DNA of 64,000 nucleotides. It comes from Rariloculus sp963665575 (GTDB lineage Bacteria > Pseudomonadota > Gammaproteobacteria > Steroidobacterales > Rariloculaceae). Every line of letters begins with the position of its first letter. Position 1 is the stretch's first letter. The DNA lies in NCBI GenBank assembly GCA_963665575.2, contig CAXXDW010000004.1, forward strand, positions 186,001 to 250,000, given 5' to 3'. Both the position numbers and the translations under genes were made by a program. The notes under the pieces are model-generated. The model searched no databases, was not told where the DNA came from, and was given only the letters and a program-made list of their open reading frames with translations. Below are positions 43,783-53,142 of the stretch, piece by piece.

Positions 43783-45297
43783 TTGACCGCAGCGGCCCGA
43801 GAACTCGGAACGGCGGAACTCGCCCGGCAGTTGCGCGAGCTCGTCGCGCCGGAGTTCGTCATCGAAGATGCCGAGACGGCACGGCCCTACGAGTGCGATG
43901 CCCTGCCCATCTATCGCGAACTTCCGATGCTCGTCGTGTTGCCGGAGTCCGTCGAGCAGGTCCAGGCCGTCATGCGCCTCTGCCACGGCAAGGGCGCACC
44001 CGTTGTCGCGCGCGGTGCAGGCACCGGGCTCAGCGCCGGCGCACTGCCGAGCCCGGCCGCGGTCGTGCTCTCGCTCGCGAGGCTCGACCGGATCCTCGAG
44101 ATCGACCCGCTCGCACGCACGGCGCGCGTGCAGCCGGGCGTGCGCAACCTCGCGATCTCCGAAGCCGCAGCCAGGTACGGCCTTTTCTACGGTCCCGACC
44201 CGTCCTCCCAGATTGCCTGCTCGATCGGCGGCAACGTCGCGGAGAACTCCGGCGGCGTGCACTGCCTCAAGTACGGCCTGACCGTGCACAACGTGCTTCG
44301 CGCCGAAGTCATTGACGCTAGCGGTGAGCGCTTCGCGGTCGGCAGCGAAGGTCTCGACGCGGCAGGGTTCGATCTCATGGCGCTCATCACGGGCTCCGAA
44401 GGCCTGCTCGGCGTGGTCACCGAGATCACCGTGAGGCTCCTGCCCACGCCCGACACGGCACAGGTCGTCATGGCCGCGTTCGACTCGGTCAGCCGCGCCG
44501 GCGACGCCGTCGGCGCCGTAATTGCCGCGGGCATCGTGCCCGCGGGCCTCGAGATGATGGACGGACACGCCATCCGCGCCGCCGAGGCGTTCGCTCAAGC
44601 GGGCTATCCCACCGACGCGAGCGCGCTGTTGCTCTGTGAAATCGACGGCACGGCCGAGGAAGTCGCCGAGCATTGCGGGCGCGTGGAACGGATGTTCGGC
44701 GACCTGGGGGCGGTCAGCATACGAACCTCACGCAACGACGCGGAGCGCGCACTGCTCTGGAAGGGTCGGAAATCGGCGTTTCCCGCGGTCGGGCGCATCT
44801 CACCGGACTACTACTGCATGGACGGCACGATCCCGCGCGGAAAGATCGCCGAGGTGCTCACTGAAATCGACCGCATGGCGGCAGAATACGGTCTCAGCGT
44901 CGCGAACGTCTTTCACGCCGGCGACGGCAATCTGCATCCGCTGATCCTGTTCGACGCCAACGTGCCCGGCGAGTTCGAGAAGGCCGACGAGTTCGGCGGG
45001 CGGATACTCGAACTCTGCGTCGCCGTCGGGGGCTGCATCACGGGCGAACACGGGGTCGGCATCGAGAAACTGCGCCAGATGCCGGCTCAGTTCACTGATC
45101 CCGAACTCGAACAGTTACACGCCGTCAAGCACGCGTTCGACCCCTCGGGCAAGCTCAATCCGGGCAAGAGCGTTCCCACGCTTCGCCAGTGTCAGGAATA
45201 CCGGACTTTGGCGCGCACACGGGAATCCGCACCGACAGGACCAACCTCGGCACCGCCGAGCAGGACCCTCTCGCGTATGCGCAAGTCCTCCACCTGA
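43783..45297 (+). CDS. glcD: Glycolate oxidase subunit GlcD
   Basis: 504-residue FAD-linked subunit. FAD-binding motifs VVARGAGTGLSAGALPSP and PDPSSQIACSIGGNVAENSGGVHCLKYG, and C-terminal VGGCITGEHGVGIEKLRQM and LNPGKSVP are typical. The start is a TTG at 43783 with GGAG at 43774-43777. With GlcE and GlcF it oxidises glycolate to glyoxylate at the inner membrane. The C-terminus carries about 30 Arg/Ser/Thr-rich residues beyond LNPGK, as in other GlcD. First gene of glcDEF. Confidence 0.94.
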   Translation: MTAAARELGTAELARQLRELVAPEFVIEDAETARPYECDALPIYRELPMLVVLPESVEQVQAVMRLCHGKGAPVVARGAGTGLSAGALPSPAAVVLSLARLDRILEIDPLARTARVQPGVRNLAISEAAARYGLFYGPDPSSQIACSIGGNVAENSGGVHCLKYGLTVHNVLRAEVIDASGERFAVGSEGLDAAGFDLMALITGSEGLLGVVTEITVRLLPTPDTAQVVMAAFDSVSRAGDAVGAVIAAGIVPAGLEMMDGHAIRAAEAFAQAGYPTDASALLLCEIDGTAEEVAEHCGRVERMFGDLGAVSIRTSRNDAERALLWKGRKSAFPAVGRISPDYYCMDGTIPRGKIAEVLTEIDRMAAEYGLSVANVFHAGDGNLHPLILFDANVPGEFEKADEFGGRILELCVAVGGCITGEHGVGIEKLRQMPAQFTDPELEQLHAVKHAFDPSGKLNPGKSVPTLRQCQEYRTLARTRESAPTGPTSAPPSRTLSRMRKSST

Positions 45298-45315
45298 CTA
45301 CAAGCCGCGTTCAAC

Positions 45316-46518
45316 ATGGCCGACATCTGCGATCAGATCATCGAAAGTATCGAGGCCGCGCGCCGCAATCGCGAACCGCTCAGCATCGTCGCCGGCAAAA
45401 GCAAGCGTTTCATGGGGCGCGCGAGCGGCGGAAACCCGCTTGACACTGCAGCTCACGAGGGCATCGTCAGTTACGTGCCCGGTGAACTCGTGCTGACCGT
45501 TCGTGCGGGCACACGCCTTGCCGAGATCGAGGAGGCATTGGCCGAACACGGCCAGGCGCTGCAGTTCGAGCCGCCGAGTTTCGACGGCGCGGCAACAATC
45601 GGCGGCACGCTCGCCTGTAACGCGTCGGGGCCTGCGCGGCCATGGAGCGGCTCGGTGCGCGATGCGGTGCTCGGCATCGAACTCGTTACGGGGCGCGCCG
45701 AACGGCTGCGCTTTGGCGGCCGCGTCATGAAGAATGTCGCCGGCTTCGATGTCTCGCGCCTGCAGGCCGGCGCGCTCGGCGCCTTCGGCGTCATTACCGA
45801 AGTCAGCATCAAGGTCTTGCCGCGCCCGCGGCACACGGTCACGCTCGTTCGGGACTTCGATGCAGCCGACGCGATCGTGCACATGAACGAACTAGCGGGT
45901 ACCGCGAAGCCCCTCTCCGGCGCATGCTGGCATGGCGGAAATCTTTACGTGCGCTTCAGCGGCGCGGAATCGGCCGTCGAAGCGGCGGCACGACAATGGG
46001 GCGGCGAACGGCTCAACGCGGCGGCGACTCCGCGGCACCGCGAACGGCTCAACCCGGCGGCGACGCCACAACGCGGCGAACCGTTCGACCCGGCGGCGAC
46101 TCCGGGACAGAGGGAACCGCTCGACCCGACGGCGACTCTGCGGCACGGCAAACCGCCAAACGATGCGGCCTCGTTCTGGCGGGACCTGGCCGAGCAGCGG
46201 CTCGCCTATTTCCGGACCGGCGCACCGCTGTGGCGCTTCTCGGTCAGATCGTCGGCGCCGCTACCGCGGATCGACGGCAACTGGCTCATCGACTGGGGCG
46301 GTGCGCAGCGCTGGATTCAGGGCGACTTCGACAAGGTCGAACTCGAACGCCTGGCGGAATCGGCGGGCGGCCACGTAAGCCTTTACCGCGGGGGCGACCG
46401 TGAGGGCGAGGTGCATCACGCGCTGCCGGAAGCGCTGAAGTCCCTGCACCTGCGGCTCAAGGACGCGTTCGACCCCGACCGGATCCTCAATCCCGGGCGT
46501 CTTTATGGCTGGATGTAG
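45316..46518 (+). CDS. glcE: Glycolate oxidase subunit GlcE with a minisatellite insert
   Basis: 400 residues, about 50 more than usual for GlcE (near 350). FAD-binding marks: VAGKSKRFMGRASGG, PPSFDGAATIGGTLACNASGP, FGGRVMKNVAGFDVSRL. The tail LHLRLKDAFDPDRILNPGRLY is standard. The extra length comes from four 12-residue repeats of the ERLNPAATPQRG type at residues 231-278 (DNA 46006-46149), between the FAD part and the C-terminal part; they keep the frame, so the protein should still be made. 18 bp after glcD, 79 bp before glcF. Confidence 0.92.
   Translation: MADICDQIIESIEAARRNREPLSIVAGKSKRFMGRASGGNPLDTAAHEGIVSYVPGELVLTVRAGTRLAEIEEALAEHGQALQFEPPSFDGAATIGGTLACNASGPARPWSGSVRDAVLGIELVTGRAERLRFGGRVMKNVAGFDVSRLQAGALGAFGVITEVSIKVLPRPRHTVTLVRDFDAADAIVHMNELAGTAKPLSGACWHGGNLYVRFSGAESAVEAAARQWGGERLNAAATPRHRERLNPAATPQRGEPFDPAATPGQREPLDPTATLRHGKPPNDAASFWRDLAEQRLAYFRTGAPLWRFSVRSSAPLPRIDGNWLIDWGGAQRWIQGDFDKVELERLAESAGGHVSLYRGGDREGEVHHALPEALKSLHLRLKDAFDPDRILNPGRLYGWM
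46006..46149. repeat. Minisatellite: four 36-bp units inside glcE
   Basis: Units start at 46006, 46042, 46078 and 46114, each exactly 36 bp, followed by a decayed fifth. Each encodes a 12-residue repeat such as ERLNPAATPQRG. All units are multiples of 3, so copy-number change would keep the frame. Confidence 0.85.
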
Positions 46519-46597
46519 GATCGCTCGAATGCGAGCGCGACAGGCAAACCGGAATCCTGTAAGGACATCCGGAATCGGAAGGACATGACGGGGCCGC

Positions 46598-47965
46598 ATG
46601 CAGACACGAATCGCACCTGACTACGCCGACATGCCCGGGATTGACTCCGCCGATGCGATCCTGCGCTCGTGCGTGCACTGCGGATTCTGCAACGCCACAT
46701 GCCCGACCTACCTCGAACTCGGCGACGAACGCGACGGCCCGCGCGGGCGCATTTACCTGATCAAGCAACTGCTTGAAGGTTACGAGGTCACGACGCGCAC
46801 CCAAACCCATCTCGACCGCTGTCTGACCTGCCTCAACTGCCAGACGACCTGCCCTTCCGGCGTACAGTACGGCCGGCTGCTCGACATCGGCCGGAACCTC
46901 ATCGAACGGCAGGTCCGGCGCCCGTTCCGGCAACGGTTCGCGCGGTGGCTGCTCATGCTCGTTGTTCCTCACCGGCGGCGGTTCGGAACTTTCCTTTTCG
47001 TCGGCCGGTTGCTGAGACCCATGCTGCCGGCGGCGCTTCGCGCGAAGGTCCCGCCGCGCCGCCGCAGTTTTCGGGCTCAGCGGGATCACATCGGAAAACC
47101 CGTTCGGACCGGAACCGACTCGACAGAGAACTCCGGTATGACCGCCGGTAGCCGCTCGGTCTCCGCAGGCGGCACGAACGGCTTCAGTACGCCCCGCGCC
47201 GCAATGGCGGCCCAGCGCACGGACGGCACGCCGCCACGCAGCGTGCTGGCGCTCGACGGCTGCGTTCAGGCCGCCGCGACGCCTGCGACGAACGAAGCCG
47301 CAACGCGCGTGCTGGCCCGGCTCGGCATCGCACTGGACAGTGCCCCGGGCGCCGGCTGCTGTGGCGCGCTCGCCTTTCACCTCGGCGATCATCGGGCCGC
47401 GATGGGCTACGCACGACGCAATATCGACGCCTGGTGGCCCGCGATCGAGCAAGGCGCCGAAGCGATCGCGATCACGGCCTCCGGCTGCGGCCCGATGGTC
47501 CGGGACTACGGCGAGATTCTGGCCGGCGACTCTGCCTACGCCGCCAAGGCCGCGCGGGTCGCAGCGCTGACGAGGGACATTTCCGAGATCCTGTGTGCCG
47601 AAGATCTTTCGACCCTGCGTCTCGATGCGCCTGCCATGAAAGTGGCCTTTCACTGTCCGTGCACATTGCAGCACGGCCAGAAACTCGACGGTGTCGTCGA
47701 GGGCCTGCTCACGGCGGCGGGCTTCGACCTCGCGCCAACCACGGATCCGCACCTGTGTTGCGGGTCCGCAGGCGCCTATTCCCTGCTCGAACCCGAAATG
47801 AGCAAGAGCCTGCTCCGCAAGAAGCTGGCGGCGTTGACGGTCGACCGGCCGAACGTCGTCGCGACGGCCAACGTCGGCTGCCAGCTTCACCTTGAGACGG
47901 CGTCCGAAGTACCCGTGAAACACTGGATCGAACTCATCGACGCTGCAATTGGCGGTGTTTCGTAG
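46598..47965 (+). CDS. glcF: Glycolate oxidase iron-sulfur subunit GlcF
   Basis: 455 residues. Two [4Fe-4S] motifs, CVHCGFCNATCP and CLTCLNCQTTCPSG, at the N-terminus and two CCG-type domains (AGCCGALAFH; LCCGSAGAYS) toward the C-terminus. It passes electrons from GlcD to quinone at the inner membrane. A Ser/Thr/Gly-rich spacer (about 160-210) separates the halves; GlcF is usually near 400 residues, so this linker accounts for the extra length. Last gene of glcDEF. Confidence 0.93.
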   Translation: MQTRIAPDYADMPGIDSADAILRSCVHCGFCNATCPTYLELGDERDGPRGRIYLIKQLLEGYEVTTRTQTHLDRCLTCLNCQTTCPSGVQYGRLLDIGRNLIERQVRRPFRQRFARWLLMLVVPHRRRFGTFLFVGRLLRPMLPAALRAKVPPRRRSFRAQRDHIGKPVRTGTDSTENSGMTAGSRSVSAGGTNGFSTPRAAMAAQRTDGTPPRSVLALDGCVQAAATPATNEAATRVLARLGIALDSAPGAGCCGALAFHLGDHRAAMGYARRNIDAWWPAIEQGAEAIAITASGCGPMVRDYGEILAGDSAYAAKAARVAALTRDISEILCAEDLSTLRLDAPAMKVAFHCPCTLQHGQKLDGVVEGLLTAAGFDLAPTTDPHLCCGSAGAYSLLEPEMSKSLLRKKLAALTVDRPNVVATANVGCQLHLETASEVPVKHWIELIDAAIGGVS

Positions 47966-48235
47966 ACCGAGGTGCAAGCCCCGCACCGCACCGACACCGG
48001 CGAGGCGCCCGCCGGCAAGGCGCGAGGAGGGAGCACATCGGAAAATGGAAGTGAAACGCCTGGCCGAAGACTGGCGCGGCGGCCTTCCGCCTTACGCAGC
48101 GGAGCGTTTCCCGCGGACGGATCGCGAACTTCGCGACGATGCCGTCGCGCAGCGGAGAACGGAATCGCGTCCGCGCGGCGCAAGCCCGCCGAATACGGCG
48201 AATACCGGCGCCTGTTCTGCTATCGTGGCAAGGCG

Positions 48236-50431
48236 ATGACGACACCCTCTCCACCGGAAACCGAAGGCCAGCAACCGCCGCCCGAACACGCTGCCGGCGC
48301 CACGCCGGAAGCGGCCGGACTGTACGGCTGTCCGATGCATCCGGAGATCGAGCTGGACCATGCGGCCAGTTGCCCGAAGTGCGGCATGGCGCTCGAACTC
48401 CTGTCCCCGCCGTCACCGGCGACGACGACGGAATGGACCTGCCCGATGCATCCGGAAGTCACCGCAGCAACTGCCGGAAGCTGCCCCTCCTGCGGGATGG
48501 CGCTCGAGCCCCGAACGATCAGCGTCAGCGATGGCGGAAACGCCGAACTCGCCGACATGACGCGTCGCTTCTGGATCGCGGCGCTTTTGAGCGTACCTGT
48601 AGTGATCGTCGCCATGGGCGACCTGCTGCCGGGACAACCGATCTCGTCGTTCCTGCCCGCTCGCCTGCGCCCGCTGGTCGAACTCGTGCTCGCCACTCCG
48701 GTCTGCGTGTGGCTCGCCTGGCCGTTCCACGTGCGCGCTTCGGCCTCGTTCCGCGACGCATCGGGTGAGGTTGCCGTCTACTTCGAGGCCGCTGCCGTCA
48801 TCGTCACGCTCGTGCTCCTCGGGCAGGTGCTCGAACTTCGCGCCAGGGACCGCACCGGATCGGCGATCAGGCAACTGCTCGAACTCGCACCGCATTCCGC
48901 GCGCCGCATGAACGCCGACGGGACAGAAACGGACGTTCCGCTCGACGCCGTTCAGGCCGGCGACAGGCTGCGCGTGCGCCCGGGCGAGAAGGTGCCCGTG
49001 GACGGCGTGGTTCTCGACGGGTCGAGCGCCGTCGACGAATCGATGGTCAGCGGTGAACCGATTCCGGTCGAGAAGGGTCCCGGCGACGCGCTTATCGGCG
49101 CAACAATCAATGGTACAGGGTCGCTCACGATGCGAGCCGAGAAGATCGGCGCGGACACGATGCTTGCGCGCATCGTCGCAATGGTCGCCGAAGCGCAACG
49201 CAGCCGCGCACCGATTCAACGGCTTGCGGATGTCGTGGCAAGCTGGTTCGTGCCGGCTGTCATCGGGATCGCCATCGCCGCCTTCGTAGTCTGGGCCCTG
49301 GTCGGCACCGAGTCCCGCCTGGCCTACGGGCTGCTCAGCGCCGTCGCGGTACTCATCATCGCGTGTCCTTGTGCGCTCGGGCTTGCAACGCCGATGGCGA
49401 TCATGGTCTCGACCGGCCGTGGAGCGACGCTCGGCGTGCTGTTCAGGAATGCCGAAGCCATAGAACTTCTTGGCCGCGTCGATACGCTGCTCATCGACAA
49501 GACCGGCACGCTGACCGAGGGGCAACCGACGCTCGTGACCGTCGTGCCGGCGCAAGGCGTGGATTATCAGCGGCTGATTGTCCTCGCAGGCAGCATTGAG
49601 CGCGGCAGCGAACATCGTCTCGCCGGGGCGATCGTCACGGGAGTCGAGAACCGAGGCGCCGCACTCGTCGAGCCCGGGCAGGTCCGCGCCCGCCCGGGCC
49701 GGGGTATCGAGGGCCGAGTTGGCGACACGAATGTGGCGCTCGGCAACGGACCGATGATGGATGAACTCGGTGTCGATTTCGACGATCTGGTCGATCGCGC
49801 CGAAGCCCTGCGCCGCGAAGGCGAAACCGTGATGTTTGTCGCGGCGGACGGTAAACCTGCCGGACTCATGGGCGTTGCCGATCCGATCAAGCCGCATGCT
49901 GCCGAAGCCATTGGCGCCCTGCAGGAGGAAGGCTTGAGGATCGTCATGCTCACCGGAGACAGCCGGACGACCGCCGAAGCGGTCGCTCGGGAGCTCTCGA
50001 TCGACGAAGTCGAAGCCGGGGTCCTGCCCGGTACAAAGGCCGAAGTCGTGAAGCGCCTCAAGAGCAACTCGGTGGTCGCGATGGCCGGAGACGGAATCAA
50101 CGACGCGCCTGCGCTCGCGCTCGCCGATGTCGGAATCGCGATGGGGACCGGAACGGACGTTGCAATCGAAAGCGCCAGCGTCACGCTCGTCAAGGGAGAC
50201 CTGCGTGCGATCGTTCGAGCGCGGCGCCTGAGCCGCGTGACGATGGACAACGTCCGGCAGAACCTTTACTTCGCTTTCGGCTATAACGCGCTCGGTGTGC
50301 CGATCGCCGCGGGAGTTCTGTATCCGCTGTTCGGGTTATTGCTGAGCCCCATGATCGCCGCAGCGGCGATGAGCCTGAGCTCCGTCTCGGTGATCGCCAA
50401 CGCGCTGAGGCTGCGCAACGCTCCGGTGTAG
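48236..50431 (+). CDS. Copper-type P1B ATPase with two N-terminal metal-binding motifs
   Basis: 731 residues. Two Cys-rich HMBD-like repeats at the N-terminus (YGCPMHPEIE...CPKCGM and WTCPMHPEVT...CPSCGM, residues 30-90) replace the usual CxxC ferredoxin-like domains. Transmembrane CPC at 377-379, catalytic DKTGTLT with Asp421, GDGINDAP near the C-terminus. It exports Cu(I) or related metals from the cytoplasm. In the P1B HP motif (SEHPLA) this protein has SEHRLA (His460-Arg461). ATG at 48236 is chosen as it starts just before the first motif. No copper regulator nearby. The 270 bp before it seem non-coding. Confidence 0.9.
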   Translation: MTTPSPPETEGQQPPPEHAAGATPEAAGLYGCPMHPEIELDHAASCPKCGMALELLSPPSPATTTEWTCPMHPEVTAATAGSCPSCGMALEPRTISVSDGGNAELADMTRRFWIAALLSVPVVIVAMGDLLPGQPISSFLPARLRPLVELVLATPVCVWLAWPFHVRASASFRDASGEVAVYFEAAAVIVTLVLLGQVLELRARDRTGSAIRQLLELAPHSARRMNADGTETDVPLDAVQAGDRLRVRPGEKVPVDGVVLDGSSAVDESMVSGEPIPVEKGPGDALIGATINGTGSLTMRAEKIGADTMLARIVAMVAEAQRSRAPIQRLADVVASWFVPAVIGIAIAAFVVWALVGTESRLAYGLLSAVAVLIIACPCALGLATPMAIMVSTGRGATLGVLFRNAEAIELLGRVDTLLIDKTGTLTEGQPTLVTVVPAQGVDYQRLIVLAGSIERGSEHRLAGAIVTGVENRGAALVEPGQVRARPGRGIEGRVGDTNVALGNGPMMDELGVDFDDLVDRAEALRREGETVMFVAADGKPAGLMGVADPIKPHAAEAIGALQEEGLRIVMLTGDSRTTAEAVARELSIDEVEAGVLPGTKAEVVKRLKSNSVVAMAGDGINDAPALALADVGIAMGTGTDVAIESASVTLVKGDLRAIVRARRLSRVTMDNVRQNLYFAFGYNALGVPIAAGVLYPLFGLLLSPMIAAAAMSLSSVSVIANALRLRNAPV

Positions 50432-50448
50432 GGGCCGGCGCCGGCCCC
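50431..50448. terminator. 18-bp perfect GC palindrome between convergent genes
   Basis: GGGGCCGGCGCCGGCCCC starts at the last base of the ATPase stop codon. It would form a strong hairpin. No U-run follows on either strand, so it is not a classical intrinsic terminator, but the position between convergent genes fits transcript-end stabilisation. Confidence 0.4.
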
Positions 50449-50482
50449 CTGTCTGAAGGACCGGCGCCGCATCACGTCCGGA

Positions 50483-51553
50483 TCAGTGCTCTTCCGCAGC
50501 CGGAGCTTCGGCGACCGAAGGCGGGAAAGTCTTGATGTACTCGACGATCAGATCCAGATCCTCGTCGGAAACCTTCTCGTAGTACGAGTAGCCCATGAAC
50601 GGCAGCAGTTCGCGGCCGTCGCGGCTGATGCCGTAGACGATGGCGCGCTTGATCTCGTCGTCGGTCCACGCGCCGATTCCGAGCGTTTCATGCTGCGTGA
50701 TGTTCGCCGCAAGCGCCGACCAGTCGTAGCCGAACGGCAGCGGGTAGAGGTTCATGCCGGAGCCGATGCGCGAGAAGTCCCCGATGCTCTCTTCGGCGAG
50801 CGGGGTGTGGCATTGCGTGCAATGGCCGATCGTGTGCGACAGGTAGCGGCCGTAGGCAAGCCGGTCGCTGGGCGGGATATCCGGCACGGGCTCCGTGACG
50901 GGCTCGACCCAGGCCGGCGGCAGCTCCATGTTGACGATCGATTCGGGAACCTCGCGCTGAACGGGGGGCACGGAGCGCAGGTAGGCGATGATCGCCGCCA
51001 TGTCGGTATTCGAGATGTCGCGATAGTAGGCGAAGGCCATTGGCGGGCCCATGAGCGTGCCGTCCTCCCTGATGCCTTCGCGGATCGCCCGCTCGATCTG
51101 CTCGTCGGTCCACTCGCCGATACCGGTCTCGGGGTCCGGCGTGATGTTCGGCGCATAAGCGGTGAAGATCGGCTCCTCGATGACGAAGTTGCCGGCATAT
51201 TCGAGCCCTTCGACCAACTCGCCGTTCTCGTCGCGGCCGGAATGGCAATTGCCGCACCCGGCAATGCCCTCGACGAGATATTCGCCGCGGCCGAGCAGAT
51301 CGGTGAGCGGCGGGCTCGGCGCCACGAACGGCCGGTCGAAAACGTACGGTTCGGCTTCTGCTTCCTCGGCGACGGCCGCGTCGGCGGCATCGGCTGCAGC
51401 GTCGCTGCCCGTGTCCGCGGCGGCTTCGCTCCCCGCCTCGGCCTCATCGGCCGAGTCGGGCATCCCCGTGTCCTGCGAGCACGCAGCCAGCACGACAGCG
51501 AGCAGGCAGGCGGCAAGCAGGCGGTAAAGCTGCGTATACGTATTGGTGAACAT
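50483..51553 (-). CDS. Di-heme cytochrome c lipoprotein
   Basis: 356 residues. Lipobox LAAC at residues 22-25, then an Ala/Asp/Glu linker to residue 70 and two cytochrome c domains with CGNCH (100-104) and CTQCH (245-249). Each domain has an ITPD/ITQHETLGIGAWTD-like segment typical of the fructose/gluconate dehydrogenase cytochrome subunit type. It is a membrane-anchored periplasmic electron carrier. ATG 51553 is chosen with GGGG upstream; 51568 is the alternative. Convergent with the copper ATPase. Confidence 0.9.
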   Translation of the reverse strand: MFTNTYTQLYRLLAACLLAVVLAACSQDTGMPDSADEAEAGSEAAADTGSDAAADAADAAVAEEAEAEPYVFDRPFVAPSPPLTDLLGRGEYLVEGIAGCGNCHSGRDENGELVEGLEYAGNFVIEEPIFTAYAPNITPDPETGIGEWTDEQIERAIREGIREDGTLMGPPMAFAYYRDISNTDMAAIIAYLRSVPPVQREVPESIVNMELPPAWVEPVTEPVPDIPPSDRLAYGRYLSHTIGHCTQCHTPLAEESIGDFSRIGSGMNLYPLPFGYDWSALAANITQHETLGIGAWTDDEIKRAIVYGISRDGRELLPFMGYSYYEKVSDEDLDLIVEYIKTFPPSVAEAPAAEEH

Positions 51554-51735
51554 GCTACTTATCCCCATCAGCGAGCGTGTTTCGCGCTCAATAATGCCAC
51601 ACTTGCCCGCTGCGTGGCACAGCAAGGGCGGCCCAAAAACGATCACATGCGTCGATCCCCGTGAGCCCACGGAAATCAGCCTGGCGGACGCCTCAGCTCA
51701 CGATGGTTCAAGCGCCTCTACGGCTCTCGCTGCCC

Positions 51736-51807
51736 GAACCTCACGAACCTCACGAACCTCACGGATCTTACGGACCTCACGAACCTCACGGACCACACGG
51801 ACCACAA
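51736..51807. repeat. Microsatellite-like repeat, eight 9-bp units
   Basis: Eight units of 9 bp, consensus GAACCTCAC, with small changes (GGACCTCAC, GGACCACAC). It lies in the 281-bp divergent space between the cytochrome lipoprotein and the TPR-like gene... both genes are on the minus strand, so this is upstream of the cytochrome and downstream of the TPR-like gene. The frames through it encode low-complexity peptide on either strand, unlikely to be a gene. Confidence 0.75.
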
Positions 51808-51834
51808 GCCAGTATTCAGGCTGCCAGGCAGGCA

Positions 51835-52908
51835 TCATGGTGGGACGACCGACGAGTAATAGGCGCGCAAGGTCTCCGCGATCTCCGGGAACTGACCCCA
51901 CTCCTCTGCGCGGTTGCGGATCGCTTCTTCGACCGCATCGAGTTCTTCGATCACGCGCCTGGCGTCGTCGAAGCGTTCGAGCCTGAGATAGGCGTCGAGC
52001 AGCCAGTCGAGCGCATGGAAATCCCGCGTGTGCAGCGGCCGCTCCGTGCGTTCCTGCCAGCGCACTGAAGCCTCGTACGAGTCCTCGTTCGAGGCTGCGA
52101 CCTCATCCCACATGCCAAGATGCCGGAAGATATGGCTCGGCATGTGCAGGGCGTGCGACGACGCGGGCGCGATCCGTGAGTAGACGCGCGCCTGACGCAG
52201 GCCCATCAGCGCAAACGTGCTCGTATCGTAGGCGTGCAACAGGTAATGCAGCGCGCCGGGATGCTCGCGATTGCGTTCGTAGACTTCCTCGAGCCGGCTC
52301 GCCGCAGCGACGACGTGCAGCGCCTGTTCGCGGTCGAATCCGGGCAGCGCGAGCAGCGCAAGCGACGCAAACGCGGCGGCTTCGTCGTCGTCTGGATAGC
52401 GGTTCGCGAGTTCGTCCATCGCAGCGGCGTGGCTTTCGCGCCGTGTGCCCGCCGGCACGCCCGCCGCGAATCGTCGCCTGACCGCATCCGCATAGGCGCG
52501 CTCACGCTCGGTCCACTCGAGTTGGCCGTTCGCATCGAGCGCGTCCATGCGCGCGACGACCTCGGCGCCAAGAACCTCGTTTGCGTCGCCGGGAACGGTA
52601 CCGAGGGCGTTGTCATGCGTCATGGCCTCGCCCCACCAGGCCATTCCGAAGGCAGGGTCGAGTGTCTGTGCGGCCAGGAAGCGGTCGCGAGCCTCTTCGT
52701 ACCAGAAGCTGTGCAAGGCGAGTACGCCGGTGATGAACTCACGTTGCGCCTCGGCCGATCCCGAGGTCGGGAAGTCGACCCTGCCGAGCAGCAGCGTGTC
52801 GCCGGGCCGGTCCTGGGCCGCAATGAGCCCCGTGAGACCCAGGGCGCAAACGGCCGCAAACAACCGCATTCGAACGGTCGCGCTGCTCCGCGCCAACGAT
52901 ACCCTCAT
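51835..52908 (-). CDS. Exported TPR-like protein of unknown function
   Basis: 357 residues, signal peptide to about IAAQD (33). Repeated helical pairs (EARDRFLAAQTLDPAFGMAWWGEA, ERNREHPGALHYLLHAYD, HALHMPSHIFRHLGMWDEV, RLERFDDARRVIEELDAVEE) look like tetratricopeptide units. HMPSHIFRHLG is a familiar segment of a large family of exported TPR proteins of unknown role. ATG 52908 and 52869 are both possible; 52908 keeps a longer basic n-region. TATAGT near 53021-53026 (minus strand) could be a -10 box. Confidence 0.75.
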   Translation of the reverse strand: MRVSLARSSATVRMRLFAAVCALGLTGLIAAQDRPGDTLLLGRVDFPTSGSAEAQREFITGVLALHSFWYEEARDRFLAAQTLDPAFGMAWWGEAMTHDNALGTVPGDANEVLGAEVVARMDALDANGQLEWTERERAYADAVRRRFAAGVPAGTRRESHAAAMDELANRYPDDDEAAAFASLALLALPGFDREQALHVVAAASRLEEVYERNREHPGALHYLLHAYDTSTFALMGLRQARVYSRIAPASSHALHMPSHIFRHLGMWDEVAASNEDSYEASVRWQERTERPLHTRDFHALDWLLDAYLRLERFDDARRVIEELDAVEEAIRNRAEEWGQFPEIAETLRAYYSSVVPP

Positions 52909-53142
52909 CCATCCGTCCCCTGTGCTTCGAAGCGGCGTGCGCCGAAACCGGCCGCCCATCGGGACAGGCGCTCCCCGCTTGGCCGACGATGCCCGCTGCC
53001 CGCTTGAATCGCTTGTGCCTCGACTATACCCAAACAGCAGGCAAGCCGCGCCCCGGAATCCCACCGACCGGCAACTCGTTGCGTCCCGGGAATTTGGCCG
53101 CGGGCTGCTAAGATTGCACCCGGCTCAGCGAACGGAGACGGA

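Noticed and set aside
51661..52068. Frame with PHEPHGSY-type repeats as a low-complexity protein
   Set aside because: The repeat is a 9-bp tandem repeat open in several frames on both strands, and the frame runs antisense to the TPR-like gene.
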